Program-made: the position numbers and the translations under genes
The notes under the pieces: generated by a model
What the model saw: only the letters and a program-made list of their open reading frames with translations
The model's database searches: none
Told to the model about the DNA's origin: nothing
In this document: positions 34,233 through 42,648 of the stretch, piece by piece
How the letters are laid out: the number at the start of each line of letters is the position of its first letter
How positions within the stretch are numbered: position 1 is the first letter of the stretch
Assembly: GCA_019187085.1 (NCBI GenBank)
Contig: JABARS010000003.1
Coordinates: forward strand, 1-64,000
Source: Pseudorhodoplanes sp.
Lineage (GTDB): Bacteria > Pseudomonadota > Alphaproteobacteria > Rhizobiales > Xanthobacteraceae
DNA length: 64,000 bases
Reading direction: 5' to 3'

Positions 34233-34492
34233 TCCGCCAGATCCTCACTGAGTTTGGCCTGTTCCTGATCCCGTTCGCGCTCTATGCGGGCTATCTCATG
34301 ATCAAGCGCGTGGACGTGTTCGACCGCGCTTCCTGGCCGCTCGACCGTCTGGTCTGGCTGACGGTGGCGGCGGTCGCGATCATGATCGCAGGCTTCATCC
34401 TGCTCGCCCAGTTCTCCGGCGCGCCGCCCGGGGGGACCTACGAGCCCGCGCACATGGAGAACGGCAGGTTCGTTCCGGGGCGGACGCGTTGA
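34229..34492 (+). CDS. DUF6111-like small membrane protein
   Basis: 87 aa with two membrane segments (ILTEFGLFLIPFALYAGYLMI; VWLTVAAVAIMIAGFILLAQF) and a C-terminal PPGGTYEPAHMENGRFVPGR, the pattern I recall for DUF6111 in this neighbourhood (name from memory). Conserved position between nudL and cca in related genomes supports it. ATG 34229 overlaps the nudL stop (ATGA). The function is unknown. Confidence 0.85.
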   Translation: MIRQILTEFGLFLIPFALYAGYLMIKRVDVFDRASWPLDRLVWLTVAAVAIMIAGFILLAQFSGAPPGGTYEPAHMENGRFVPGRTR

Positions 34493-34495
34493 CCC

Positions 34496-35731
34496 ATGCG
34501 CCTCGATGCCATCCCGTGGCTGAAGCAGGGACCGCTGGCTGAATTGCTGGCGGTGCTGGACCGCGACGGCGAGGAGGCGCGCGTGGTCGGCGGCTCGGTG
34601 CGCAACGCGCTGCTCGGCGAGCCGATCGGCGACATCGACGTCGCCACCACCGCGCCGCCGGACGAGGTGACCCGCCGCGCGCAGGCCGCGGGCTTCCGCG
34701 CGGTGCCGACCGGCATCGAGCACGGCACCGTCACGGTGGTGATCGCGGGCCGCCCGTTCGAGGTCACCACGCTGCGCGAGGACGTTGAGACGTTCGGGCG
34801 CAAGGCGCGCGTCGTGTTCGGACGCGACTGGAGGAAGGACGCCGAGCGGCGCGACTTCACCATGAACGCGCTGTCGGCCACGCGCGACGGCACCGTGCAC
34901 GATTATGTCGGCGGGCTGGACGACCTGAAAGCCCGGCGCGTGCGCTTCATCGGCGATCCGCATGCGCGCATCGCCGAGGACTATCTGCGCATCCTGCGCT
35001 TCTTCCGTTTCCATGCCGCCTATGGCGAGGGCGCGCCCGATCCGGCGGGGCTTGCCGCCTGCATCGCGGGGCGGGCGGGGCTCGAGACGCTGTCGCGCGA
35101 GCGCGTGCGGACCGAATTGCTCAAGCTGATGCCGGCGCCGCATGCGGTCGCGACGCTTGGCGTCATGGCGGAGGCGGGGCTCATCGTCGCCGTGCTCGGC
35201 GGCGTGCCGCTCCTGGCGAGTTTCGCGCGCATGGCGCAGTGCGAGCGCGCGGCCGCGCTGGCGCCGGACGCCGTGCGCCATCTCGGCGCGCTGGCGGTGC
35301 AGATCGAGGAGGACGCGGTCCGTCTCGGCGCGCGGCTGCGGCTCTCCAATGCCGAGCAGAACCGGCTTGCGGTAATGGCGGCGCACTGGCGCGCAGTGTC
35401 GCCGGATGCGGATCGCGCGATGCGCGCGCTGCTTTACCGTCTCGGGCCGGATGCGTTCGCGGACGCCGTGCTGCTCGCCTGGTCGCGCGCCCCGCAAGGC
35501 ACATCGGCGGCGCGGTGGCTTGCGCTCGTCGCGCTGCCGCAGCACTGGATCATCCCGGTATTCCCGCTCAGGGCCGCCGATTTCATCGTGCGCGGCGTGG
35601 AGAAGGGGCCGGCGCTGGGCGCGGCGCTCGCGGCCGCCGAGCGCGCCTGGATCGCGGCGGATTTCCCCTCCGACGCGCCCGCGCTTGAAGCGCTCGTCGC
35701 AGCGGCGGTGGCGGAGGCCCCGCGTAAATAA
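34496..35731 (+). CDS. cca: CCA tRNA nucleotidyltransferase
   Basis: 411 aa. Class II nucleotidyltransferase marks: GGSVRNALLGEPIGDIDVATT (near residue 31) with the DxD metal site, RRDFTMNALSA (near 119), and the ERxxxE-like motif region HARIAEDYLRILRFFRFHAAYGEG (near 155). It adds or repairs the 3' CCA end of tRNA; some alphaproteobacterial homologues may instead be poly(A) polymerases. ATG 34496 lies 3 bases after the preceding stop. A strong bidirectional terminator follows immediately. Confidence 0.93.
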   Translation: MRLDAIPWLKQGPLAELLAVLDRDGEEARVVGGSVRNALLGEPIGDIDVATTAPPDEVTRRAQAAGFRAVPTGIEHGTVTVVIAGRPFEVTTLREDVETFGRKARVVFGRDWRKDAERRDFTMNALSATRDGTVHDYVGGLDDLKARRVRFIGDPHARIAEDYLRILRFFRFHAAYGEGAPDPAGLAACIAGRAGLETLSRERVRTELLKLMPAPHAVATLGVMAEAGLIVAVLGGVPLLASFARMAQCERAAALAPDAVRHLGALAVQIEEDAVRLGARLRLSNAEQNRLAVMAAHWRAVSPDADRAMRALLYRLGPDAFADAVLLAWSRAPQGTSAARWLALVALPQHWIIPVFPLRAADFIVRGVEKGPALGAALAAAERAWIAADFPSDAPALEALVAAAVAEAPRK

Positions 35732-35762
35732 AAAACCCCGGGCGATCCGCCCGGGGTTTTTT
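35730..35762. terminator. Bidirectional intrinsic terminator (cca / omp)
   Basis: A 9-bp stem CCCCGGGCG / CGCCCGGGG (35736-35744, 35748-35756) with ATC loop is flanked by A6 on the left and T6 on the right, so it works on both strands and ends both cca and the convergent outer-membrane protein gene. Confidence 0.92.
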
Positions 35763-35782
35763 CATTCGGCAGGCAGCGACGC

Positions 35783-36475
35783 TCAGTAGCGTGTGACGAC
35801 CGGGCCCGACGCGCCGAAGCGGTAGTTGAGACCGAGCTTCACGAGATGCGCCTGCGAGTCGACGTCGATCGCCAGCGGCGAGACGCGGTCGGCGCCGAAG
35901 TCGAGATAGTTGTATTCGAGCTTGGCCGACCAGTTGGGCGAGATCGCCCATTCGAGGCCGGTGCCGACCGTCCAGCCGGTGCGCGTATCGCTGACGGTGA
36001 GGCCGCCGATACTGTAATCGGAATCCATCCACGCCGCGCCGCCCTTCACGTACCAGAGCATGTTGTCGAAGGCGTAGCCGACGCGGGCGGTCGCGGTGCC
36101 GTACCAGTTGTGGTCGGCATTCACGATGGCGCCGGGGATCGCGGTCGAGCCGTCGGCGTTGGTCCAGGACCAGTCGCCTTCGATGCCGAACACGAATGCG
36201 CCGGTCTGCCAGTTCAGGCCGATCTGCGCACCGCCGAGGAAGCCGTCGGAATCCAGATTGCTTTTGACGCCGGTCAGAAGATCGGTGACTTCGTTGTTGC
36301 CCCAGCCGTAGCCGAGATGACCGCCGACATAGAAGCCGCTCCAGTTATAGGCGACCGGTACCGGTGCGGGCGGCGCCTTGTAGACCGGCCTGCGGCCGAG
36401 ATCGGCTGCCGACGCGGCGGTCGCGCCGAGTGCGAGCGCGGTGGCGGCGATGAGCGCGAGAGTGAGACGACGCAT
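35783..36475 (-). CDS. Omp25/Omp31-family outer-membrane beta-barrel protein
   Basis: 230 aa. Signal peptide MRRLTLALIAATALALGATAASA (long), then ADLGRRPVYKAPPAPVPVAYNWSGFYVGGHLGYGW, the standard opening of rhizobial/Brucella Omp25-type barrels. GIEGDWSW near 100 and the C-terminal strand HLVKLGLNYRFGASGPVVTRY-like end support an 8-strand barrel. GGGGGAG precedes ATG 36475. Such proteins are abundant and usually structural. The sequence upstream is AT-richer and likely carries a strong promoter. Confidence 0.93.
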   Translation of the reverse strand: MRRLTLALIAATALALGATAASAADLGRRPVYKAPPAPVPVAYNWSGFYVGGHLGYGWGNNEVTDLLTGVKSNLDSDGFLGGAQIGLNWQTGAFVFGIEGDWSWTNADGSTAIPGAIVNADHNWYGTATARVGYAFDNMLWYVKGGAAWMDSDYSIGGLTVSDTRTGWTVGTGLEWAISPNWSAKLEYNYLDFGADRVSPLAIDVDSQAHLVKLGLNYRFGASGPVVTRY

Positions 36476-36718
36476 GTGCTCCCCCATTGTTTCGGGTGTT
36501 GAACTGCAAACCTTGCGATCAGATGCCGTTGATGAGCGGCCCAAAAGCGGCCCGTTCGCGGCATAAAACGGGTCAGATCGTGAAAAGTTCGAGTTCCCCG
36601 ACAAAAACCTGCCCTGCTGTCTCTGTCACGCAACAGCGGCTCCGGATGGAACCGGTACGTCGCGGTTGTATGGTAGGGACTGATGACGGGCCCTGTTCTT
36701 TCAATTAGTCCGGGCGCG

Positions 36719-36733
36719 TTAATGGACCGTTAA
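36719..36733 (+). promoter_or_regulatory. CtrA-like binding site TTAA-N7-TTAA
   Basis: TTAATGGACCGTTAA is an exact match to the TTAA-N7-TTAA core recognised by the alphaproteobacterial cell-cycle regulator CtrA. It lies 17 bases before the start of the DM13 gene, so it could overlap the transcription start and act as repressor or activator site. A single match is only suggestive. Confidence 0.45.
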
Positions 36734-36750
36734 GGGCTTGGAGGCGGCCG

Positions 36751-37245
36751 ATGCGGGGCTTCTGGCGTGGCTTTGCAGTTTTCATGACAGGCGGCGTGCT
36801 CGGCACCGCTTTCGGCGTCGCGCTCGGCTTTTTCCTGTTCCCGTACGTGTTCCCGCCGCCGCCGGCGGCCGAGCAACTGACCGAGGCCGACCGCTCCGCG
36901 CTCGTGGCGGGCGGAACCTTCATCCATGCCAATCCGTCCGATCCCATTCACTGGGGCCGCGGCAAGGTGAGCGTCTACGAGAAGACGGTGTTTCTGGAGT
37001 CCGATTTCGAGGTCGGGCCGGGGCCGAAATACCACGTCTATCTCGTGCCCAAGACGTCCGTCCGCACGAACGCGGACATGAACGGCGTCATGTTCGTCGA
37101 TCTCGGACGGCTGCGCGCCTTCAAGGGCAGCCAGCGCTATCCGATCCCCGCCGGCGTCAATCTCAGGGACTATCCGAGCGTCATCATCTGGTGCGAGCAG
37201 TTCGGCGTGCTGATCTCGCCGGCCGACCTGAAGGCGGCGAACTGA
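36751..37245 (+). CDS. DM13-domain membrane-anchored protein
   Basis: 164 aa. N-terminal membrane anchor (AVFMTGGVLGTAFGVALGFFLFPYVF) then a DM13 domain: ADRSALVAGGTFIHANPSDPIHWGRG, VYLESDFEVGPGPKYHVYL-like segment (near residue 85), and YPSVIIWCEQFGVLISPADL, whose Cys is the conserved DM13 cysteine. DM13 domains are thought to act in electron transfer. The domain would face the periplasm. It is next to the oxidase cluster, which encourages but does not prove a redox link. Confidence 0.88.
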   Translation: MRGFWRGFAVFMTGGVLGTAFGVALGFFLFPYVFPPPPAAEQLTEADRSALVAGGTFIHANPSDPIHWGRGKVSVYEKTVFLESDFEVGPGPKYHVYLVPKTSVRTNADMNGVMFVDLGRLRAFKGSQRYPIPAGVNLRDYPSVIIWCEQFGVLISPADLKAAN

Positions 37246-37301
37246 AATCGCGATCGTGCGTGATGAGGCAGGGCTGCGGCGCGGCCGCAGCCCCGTTGCG
37301 T

Positions 37302-37481
37302 TCAGGTCTGGTTTCGCCGCGCCCGGTACAGGACCGCGGCAAGCGCAAGGAACACGAGCGCGCCGATGCCCCACACGCGGATATAACCCGGCATGTCGAG
37401 GCCGGGCACGAGTGCGTAGACGAGCGCGAGCGCAAGCCAGATTGCGGCGACGGCCAGCATGAGGACGATTTCGAGTTTCAT
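37302..37481 (-). CDS. Small two-helix membrane protein of the oxidase cluster
   Basis: 59 aa, MKLEIVLMLAVAAIWLALAL... with two membrane segments, the second IRVWGIGALVFLALAAVLY, and a basic tail. It starts 11 bases after the subunit I stop and is surely co-transcribed. Small hydrophobic subunits of this kind accompany heme-copper oxidases. I do not recognise a named family. The frame is open much further upstream only because it shadows the subunit I gene. Confidence 0.7.
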   Translation of the reverse strand: MKLEIVLMLAVAAIWLALALVYALVPGLDMPGYIRVWGIGALVFLALAAVLYRARRNQT

Positions 37482-37492
37482 GGCGGCCTCCC

Positions 37493-39181
37493 TCAATGCG
37501 CGCCGCCGCCGGCCGCGGTGACCGGCAGTGACTGCATCAGTTCGAATGCGCCGATCGTGGCGCCATACATCGCCGCGACCAGGAGCACGACCGCGAGCGG
37601 TCCCGTCCATGCCGCGGCGGCCGGCGCTGCGGCGGACCGTGCAGCGGCGACATGCGGTTCGGCCGCGGCGGCAAGACCGCGCCGGCCCGGCACGAGACTG
37701 CGCAGCACGCCGAACACCGAGACGGCGAGCGCGGAAGCAAACAGCACGCCGCCAATGCCGACCATGGCCATGAACGGCCGCCAGATCGCGGGCGCCTCGC
37801 CGCCATAACCGATATCGACGACGCGCCGCGGCACGCCCATGAGACCGGCGCCGAGGCCGCCGGCGCCGAACAGCAGCAGGCCCGCCAGCACGATCCACGG
37901 CATGACGCAAAGCAGCCGCGGCCGCCACAGCGGACGTCCGCTGACGGCAGGCACTGCCATCGCCAGCATGGCGATGAAGCTCTGCGTCACCGTGCCGACG
38001 GCGAAGAAATGAAAATAGCCGGGCACGAACATGGTGTCGCTCAGGAGCGGGGCGAGCTTCTCCTGGATCAGCACGAACGCGAACGCGAGCCCGATCAGCA
38101 TGGTGAGAATGGCGACGCCCATATTCGCCATCGCCGGGTTGTCCCACGGCAGCCGCCGCAGGCGCGCGCGCATGCCGCCCTCGCCGCCGGCGCGCGTATG
38201 GATCTCCAGCGACGCGACGACGATCAGGAACGCGATCAGCGTCGGCACGCTGACGAAGAGCGACAGCAGCGAGCCCGCCACCCGTACGCTCTCCGGCAGG
38301 CCCGGTTCGAGGAACATGTGATAGAGCGAGGTCGGCGGGACAAACACGAGATAGGACGCGAAGACGATCTTGGAGAACGCCGTCCCGGTGGCCGGAGAAA
38401 TCCCGGTCAGATCCTGCGCCAGCGCATACCAGACGAGCACCGTCGCCATCAGCGGCAGGTAGTGCAGGTTGTGGAACAGGATGTGCCAGTCGGTGGTCGC
38501 CGCGTGCGGGAATGCGCCGAATCCCGACGCCCAGAGCAGGCCGGGCAGGAACGCATTGACCGCGGCGACCGCGCTGACGATCAGGAATCCGGCCCAGGCC
38601 AGAAGCCCGAAGCCGAGCGCGGAGAGCCCGCCGTCCGCCTGCCGGCGCGTCGCCAGAACGGTGGCGATGCTGCTGAGCGCGATCAGCGCAAAGCCCGCGG
38701 CGAGCAGCAGGTAGCCGCCGGTCATGCCCGCGACCGTTCGCGGATCGTCGGTGCCGAGCTCCGGGTTGGCCTCGTAGAGCAGGGGGGGTCCGGCGATCGC
38801 GGCAAGTTCCGACAGCACAAAGCCGGCCGCGATCAGCGCCGTGCCGGCCCATGCCAGGCCGCGGAGCGCGAGCGCGCCCTTCTTCTCGGCGGCGGCGAGC
38901 AGCAGCACCGTCGCCGCCTGCGCCGTATAGAGCCAGTAGAAGAACGCCGTTGTGCCGTGCAGCGTCAGCACGCGGTAGCCGGTGTCGGGGGCGGGCGCGA
39001 GAAGCCCGGAGCGCACGAGCGCCATCGCGACGCCATAAGCGATGCCGAGCGCGAGCGCGAAGAGCGACAGCGCGATCAGGACGCCGCACAGAAGGCGGTC
39101 CGCCGTCTGCAGGGTGGCGAAGCGCGAAAGGGGCGTCTGCGGCGCGCGCGGGGATGTCATCGTCGTGGATGTGGTGGACAT
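37493..39181 (-). CDS. Heme-copper oxidase subunit I homologue, B-family-like with altered active site
   Basis: 562 aa with 12-14 membrane helices. By-eye alignment with ba3-type (B-family) oxidase: His75 (TLHGTT) and His391 (GYFH) fit the low-spin heme ligands; His237 with Tyr241 (HNLHY) fits the CuB His and its i+4 Tyr; LPWDNPA and FVSVP..ASLE are shared. But the HH pair of CuB ligands reads Tyr287-His288 (SLYHMF), and the proximal high-spin-heme His reads Tyr389. So the catalytic site may be degenerate or changed. It lies 10 bases downstream of the CuA subunit gene. It could be an NO-reductase-like, sensor or repurposed electron-transfer enzyme. Confidence 0.85.
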   Translation of the reverse strand: MSTTSTTMTSPRAPQTPLSRFATLQTADRLLCGVLIALSLFALALGIAYGVAMALVRSGLLAPAPDTGYRVLTLHGTTAFFYWLYTAQAATVLLLAAAEKKGALALRGLAWAGTALIAAGFVLSELAAIAGPPLLYEANPELGTDDPRTVAGMTGGYLLLAAGFALIALSSIATVLATRRQADGGLSALGFGLLAWAGFLIVSAVAAVNAFLPGLLWASGFGAFPHAATTDWHILFHNLHYLPLMATVLVWYALAQDLTGISPATGTAFSKIVFASYLVFVPPTSLYHMFLEPGLPESVRVAGSLLSLFVSVPTLIAFLIVVASLEIHTRAGGEGGMRARLRRLPWDNPAMANMGVAILTMLIGLAFAFVLIQEKLAPLLSDTMFVPGYFHFFAVGTVTQSFIAMLAMAVPAVSGRPLWRPRLLCVMPWIVLAGLLLFGAGGLGAGLMGVPRRVVDIGYGGEAPAIWRPFMAMVGIGGVLFASALAVSVFGVLRSLVPGRRGLAAAAEPHVAAARSAAAPAAAAWTGPLAVVLLVAAMYGATIGAFELMQSLPVTAAGGGAH

Positions 39182-39191
39182 GACGGCCTCC

Positions 39192-39896
39192 TCACGCGAC
39201 CACGATCCGGCCGCTCATCGCGTCGTGCGCCGGTCCGCAGAAGACCGTGCAATAGACGAGGACGCGGCCGGGGCGGTGGAAGGTGATCGTCTGCTCGCTC
39301 ACGACATTGGCGCGCAGGCGCACGATGCGGCTGGCATGGCCGAGCTGCAGCGAGGCGCCGTGGCTCACGTCCGACGCCAGCATGCGGAACCGGTAGGGTT
39401 GGCCGGCGCGCAGATGCATTTCGTCGGGCGTAAAGCCGAAACGGAATGCGTGCAGGTAGATGTCGAGCGGCTCGCCGTCCGCCGGCTGCGGTGCGTGTTC
39501 GGCATGGCTTTGAGCGGGAGGCGGCGTGGGAGTGCCGTGCGTTGCGTGCGGCTGCGGCGCGCCGTGGTCGGCATGCGCGTCCTCGGGTGCGGCCGCCGCC
39601 GGTACGACGACGCGGCCGTCGGGCGTGCGGAAGCGCGCAAGGAACGCCTCGTGACGTCTGAGGAACTCGTCCGGCGTCATGAGAGGGTCGGCACCGTGAC
39701 CGCTGTGACCAGCGGGGGCCTTTGCTGGCGCGGTGCCGTGCGCGGCGTGACCGCCGCTTGCGTGCGTGAACGGAAGCGGCGATGCGCCATAGGCGGCCCA
39801 GGCGCCGTAAAGCGCGACGCCGCCGAAGCCGAACGCGGCGATGAAGCCGCGGCGGGTTGTGAGATGCTGTTTGGATTCGAGCTGTGTCGGTTCCAT
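39192..39896 (-). CDS. Tat-exported CuA-type subunit II (cupredoxin) with His-rich linker
   Basis: 234 aa. Twin-arginine signal (LTTRRGFIAAFGFGG) replaces the usual membrane anchor. Residues about 50-150 are rich in His (GGHAAHG, AGHSGHGAD, DAHADHGAPQPHATHG, SHAEHAPQ), then a cupredoxin domain with VSHGASLQL and YCTVFCGPAHDAMSG, i.e. the CuA pattern C-x3-C-x3-H-x2-M. It would pass electrons to subunit I, whose gene begins 10 bases later. The His-rich region may bind or buffer copper. The helix may serve as an uncleaved anchor. Confidence 0.85.
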   Translation of the reverse strand: MEPTQLESKQHLTTRRGFIAAFGFGGVALYGAWAAYGASPLPFTHASGGHAAHGTAPAKAPAGHSGHGADPLMTPDEFLRRHEAFLARFRTPDGRVVVPAAAAPEDAHADHGAPQPHATHGTPTPPPAQSHAEHAPQPADGEPLDIYLHAFRFGFTPDEMHLRAGQPYRFRMLASDVSHGASLQLGHASRIVRLRANVVSEQTITFHRPGRVLVYCTVFCGPAHDAMSGRIVVA

Positions 39897-39984
39897 GTGG
39901 AACGCCTCCTGAATGCGACAAGGTCAGCCCGCGACCGGTGCGATCGCAGGCGCGTGCAGTTCGGCGTGTGCCGATGCCGTGCCG

Positions 39985-40308
39985 TCAGAGGCGGGGAGGG
40001 TGCGGATCGAGACGGGGCGGACGGCCTTCGGGGAAGGGATCGGACGGCAAGGCCCATCGCAACTGCCGGTGCGTCAGCTTGTCTTGCGGCTTGTCGGGTG
40101 CGGGCAGGAACAGCGTCGCCGGCGCGATGCAACAGGCGGGCGCGTCATGCGCGGGCGCAGTCTCGTCGCCCTTCGCATCGCTGCATAGCGTGCCGTCCAT
40201 GTGATGGGCGGCGGCGACGTCGGCGGATTGCGGCCATGCGCCGAAGCCCGGCGCCGCCGGCAGCGCCAGACCGATCGCGAGCAGCAGGCCAATCAATCGC
40301 GCGCGCAT
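39985..40308 (-). CDS. Small exported Cys/His protein (DUF2946-like)
   Basis: 107 aa with a signal peptide (LIGLLLAIGLALPAAPGFGA), a HH..C..H..CC arrangement (AAHHMDGTLCSD; APAHDAPACCIAPATLF) and a C-terminal GRPPRLDPHPPRL, resembling small copper-linked exported proteins such as DUF2946. The name is tentative. It is the first gene of the oxidase cluster and is divergent from the CDF exporter across a region with palindromes. Confidence 0.65.
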   Translation of the reverse strand: MRARLIGLLLAIGLALPAAPGFGAWPQSADVAAAHHMDGTLCSDAKGDETAPAHDAPACCIAPATLFLPAPDKPQDKLTHRQLRWALPSDPFPEGRPPRLDPHPPRL

Positions 40309-40428
40309 GAGCGTGTCCTGGTACGATTAAAAACTATTGCACGGTCTTATGACAGCTTTGATTTCGCTCAATTCTGTGGCGGCGCGCGAAAAGTGCCGCC
40401 GCAATCCGGCGATGTGATTGTGTAACAG

Positions 40429-40469
40429 TGGGGTGCTGCCCCATATCCTCGCGCAGACGATGCGAGGAT
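40429..40469. promoter_or_regulatory. Two inverted repeats upstream of the CDF exporter gene
   Basis: TGGGG-TGCTG-CCCCA (40429-40443), the G-tract palindrome type bound by CsoR/RcnR-like metal repressors, and ATCCTCGC/GCGAGGAT (40445-40452 and 40462-40469), just before the ATG at 40474. Their place between divergent metal-linked genes suggests metal-responsive control, by inference; no regulator gene is in view. Confidence 0.35.
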
Positions 40470-40473
40470 CATC

Positions 40474-41118
40474 ATGAGCAGCGCCTGCGGACACTCCCAC
40501 GCCACTTTCGAGGGCCTCTCGGCCGATTATCGCCGGCGGCTGTGGCTCGTCATCGCCATCAATGCCGCGATGTTCGTCGTGGAAATGTTTGCCGGCGCAC
40601 TCGCCGGTTCGCGCGCGCTGCAGGCCGACGCACTCGATTTCCTCGCCGATTCGCTGACCTACGGGATCAGCCTCGCGGTGATCGGCGCTGCGGTGCGCGT
40701 GCGCGCGACGGCGGCGCTGGCCAAGGGCCTGAGCCTGACCGCGATGGGCCTGTGGGTCCTCGGATCGACGATCTATCACGTGTTCGTGCTCGGCGTGCCG
40801 CGCGCGGAAATCATGGGCGTCATCGGCTTCCTCGCGCTCGTGGCCAATGTCGCAAGCGTGCTGATCCTCATGCGTTACAAGGACGGCGACGCTAATGTGC
40901 GCTCAGTCTGGCTGTGTTCGCGCAACGACGCGATCGGCAATGTCGCGGTGATGGTCGCCGCGCTCGCGGTCTGGGGTACGGCGACGCGCTGGCCGGATTT
41001 GATCGTGGCCGGCCTCATGGCCGCGCTGTTCCTGTCCTCGTCGATCCAGATCCTGCGTCAGGCGGTGCGCGAAATGCGCACCGGGCAGACGCTGCCGGCC
41101 GCCCACCATCATCACTGA
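40474..41118 (+). CDS. Cation diffusion facilitator (CDF) family transporter
   Basis: 214 aa, a compact CDF with about six membrane helices and no cytoplasmic C-terminal domain. Metal-site motifs are ADALDFLADSLTYG (near residue 52; D-x3-D) and SRNDAIGNVAVMVAAL (near 148; the usual HD site reads ND). N-terminal CGHSHATFEG and C-terminal AAHHHH are His-rich metal-binding tails. It probably exports Zn, Co or a similar divalent metal. It is divergent from the DUF2946-like gene of the oxidase cluster. Confidence 0.87.
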   Translation: MSSACGHSHATFEGLSADYRRRLWLVIAINAAMFVVEMFAGALAGSRALQADALDFLADSLTYGISLAVIGAAVRVRATAALAKGLSLTAMGLWVLGSTIYHVFVLGVPRAEIMGVIGFLALVANVASVLILMRYKDGDANVRSVWLCSRNDAIGNVAVMVAALAVWGTATRWPDLIVAGLMAALFLSSSIQILRQAVREMRTGQTLPAAHHHH

Positions 41119-41136
41119 CGGCCGGCCGCGCCTGGC

Positions 41137-42093
41137 TTACGGCCACTTCACCTCGGGCGGCAGCGAGGAGAGGATGGAGTCGACATTGCCGCCGGTGCGC
41201 AGGCCGAAAATCGTGCCGCGGTCGTAGAGCAGGTTGAACTCGACATAGCGGCCGCGGCGCACGAGCTGTTCCTCGCGCTCCGCCTCGCCGTAGCTCTTCG
41301 TGTAGTTCGCGCGCACGAGCCGCGGATAGACGTCGAGGAACGCGCGCCCCACTGCCTGCGTGAAGGCGAAGTCGGCCTCCCAGTCGCCGCTGTCGAGCCA
41401 GTCGTAGAAGATGCCGCCGATGCCGCGCGGCTCGTTGCGATGCTTGAGGAAGAAATACTCGTCGCACCAGGTCCTGAACCGGTCATAGGGAGCGACGGCG
41501 GCGTGCGCGTCGCAGGCTCTCTTCATGGCGGCGTGGAATTCCCGGCTGTCGGGATCGTCCTGCGTGCGCCGCGCATCGAGCACCGGCGTGAGGTCGGCGC
41601 CGCCGCCGAACCAGGCCTTCGACGTCACCACGAAGCGGGTGTTCATGTGCACGGCCGGCACGTTCGGATTCCACAGGTGCGCGATCAGCGAAATGCCGGA
41701 CGCCCAGAAGCGCGGGTCCTCGCTGGCGCCGGGGATGTCCTTGCGGAACTCGGGGGAGAATTCGCCGTGCACGGTCGAGACATGGACGCCGACTTTCTCG
41801 AACACGCGGCCTTTCATGATCGACATGACGCCGCCGCCGCCCGGACCGGCTGCCGCCGACCTCGTCTTCCTGTCGCCGGCATGATCCTTGTTATGATCCT
41901 TGCGCTGCCAGGGCGTGCGCGCGAAGCGGCCGGCCTCGCGACCCGAATTCGGCGCCCCGCGCGGCAGGTCCTGCTCCAGCGCCTCGAACGCCGCGCAGAT
42001 GTCATCGCGCAGGAGCTCGAACCAGACGCGCGCGCGCGCCTTGCGCTGATCGATCGGGGTCGTGTCGGTGCGCGGGGCGGTCGTCGTATCCAT
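41137..42093 (-). CDS. hemF: Oxygen-dependent coproporphyrinogen III oxidase HemF
   Basis: 318 aa. HemF converts coproporphyrinogen III to protoporphyrinogen IX with O2. Clear signatures are [19 protein letters not shown] (near residue 85), [23 protein letters not shown] (near 145), [23 protein letters not shown] (near 207) and [16 protein letters not shown] near 283. An insert after [21 protein letters not shown] near residue 60 is charged and unusual. ATG 42093 was chosen since the 13 codons before it overlap trmL. It lies 4 bases downstream of trmL's stop in the same operon. Confidence 0.95.
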   Translation of the reverse strand: MDTTTAPRTDTTPIDQRKARARVWFELLRDDICAAFEALEQDLPRGAPNSGREAGRFARTPWQRKDHNKDHAGDRKTRSAAAGPGGGGVMSIMKGRVFEKVGVHVSTVHGEFSPEFRKDIPGASEDPRFWASGISLIAHLWNPNVPAVHMNTRFVVTSKAWFGGGADLTPVLDARRTQDDPDSREFHAAMKRACDAHAAVAPYDRFRTWCDEYFFLKHRNEPRGIGGIFYDWLDSGDWEADFAFTQAVGRAFLDVYPRLVRANYTKSYGEAEREEQLVRRGRYVEFNLLYDRGTIFGLRTGGNVDSILSSLPPEVKWP

Positions 42094-42097
42094 CGGT

Positions 42098-42553
42098 TCA
42101 ATGCCCCGGGTTCGTCTGCCGCAGCGCTTCACCCAACGCCATTGCGGCGCTCAGCGCAACATTGATCGAACGCAGGCCGGGCCGCATCGGGATCACGAGC
42201 CGCACATCGGCGGCCTGCGCCACCGCCGGCGGCACGCCCGCCGATTCGCGGCCGAACAGCAGGACGTCCGATGCCGCATAGGTATGGGCAAGATAGGACG
42301 TCTGCGCCCGCGTGGTGAACAGCACGAGCCGCAACCCTTCGTCGCGGCGCCAGGCGTCGAACTGCCGGAACGACGCATGGCGCACGATCGCGACCTGATC
42401 GAGATAGTCCATCCCGGCGCGGCGGAAGGCGCGGTCGGTGAGCGGAAAGCCGGCCGGCTCGATCAGATGCGCCTCCACGCCGAGGCAGGCGCACAGGCGC
42501 AGAATCGTGCCGGTGTTCTGCGGGATGTCGGGTTCGTAGAGCGCGAGGCGCAT
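42098..42553 (-). CDS. trmL: tRNA (cytidine(34)-2'-O)-methyltransferase TrmL
   Basis: 151 aa SPOUT-fold enzyme that 2'-O-methylates the wobble base of tRNA-Leu. It starts [25 protein letters not shown], with [12 protein letters not shown] (near residue 95) and [20 protein letters not shown] (near 117), the knot motifs of the TrmL group. ATG 42553 matches the family length; the longer frame has no support. hemF follows on the same strand. Confidence 0.95.
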   Translation of the reverse strand: MRLALYEPDIPQNTGTILRLCACLGVEAHLIEPAGFPLTDRAFRRAGMDYLDQVAIVRHASFRQFDAWRRDEGLRLVLFTTRAQTSYLAHTYAASDVLLFGRESAGVPPAVAQAADVRLVIPMRPGLRSINVALSAAMALGEALRQTNPGH

Positions 42554-42648
42554 GCGGGGGCCGCGGTTGTTTCGGGATGCGGAAAGGGGCAAAAAGCGCC
42601 GTCAGACGAATGATTTGTGCGTCACTTTATCATCGCTGCGAACACGCT

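Noticed and set aside
36487..36708. 73-codon ORF between the Omp25 gene and DM13 gene
   Set aside because: Cys/Ser/Lys-rich with no protein-like pattern; lies in the promoter region.
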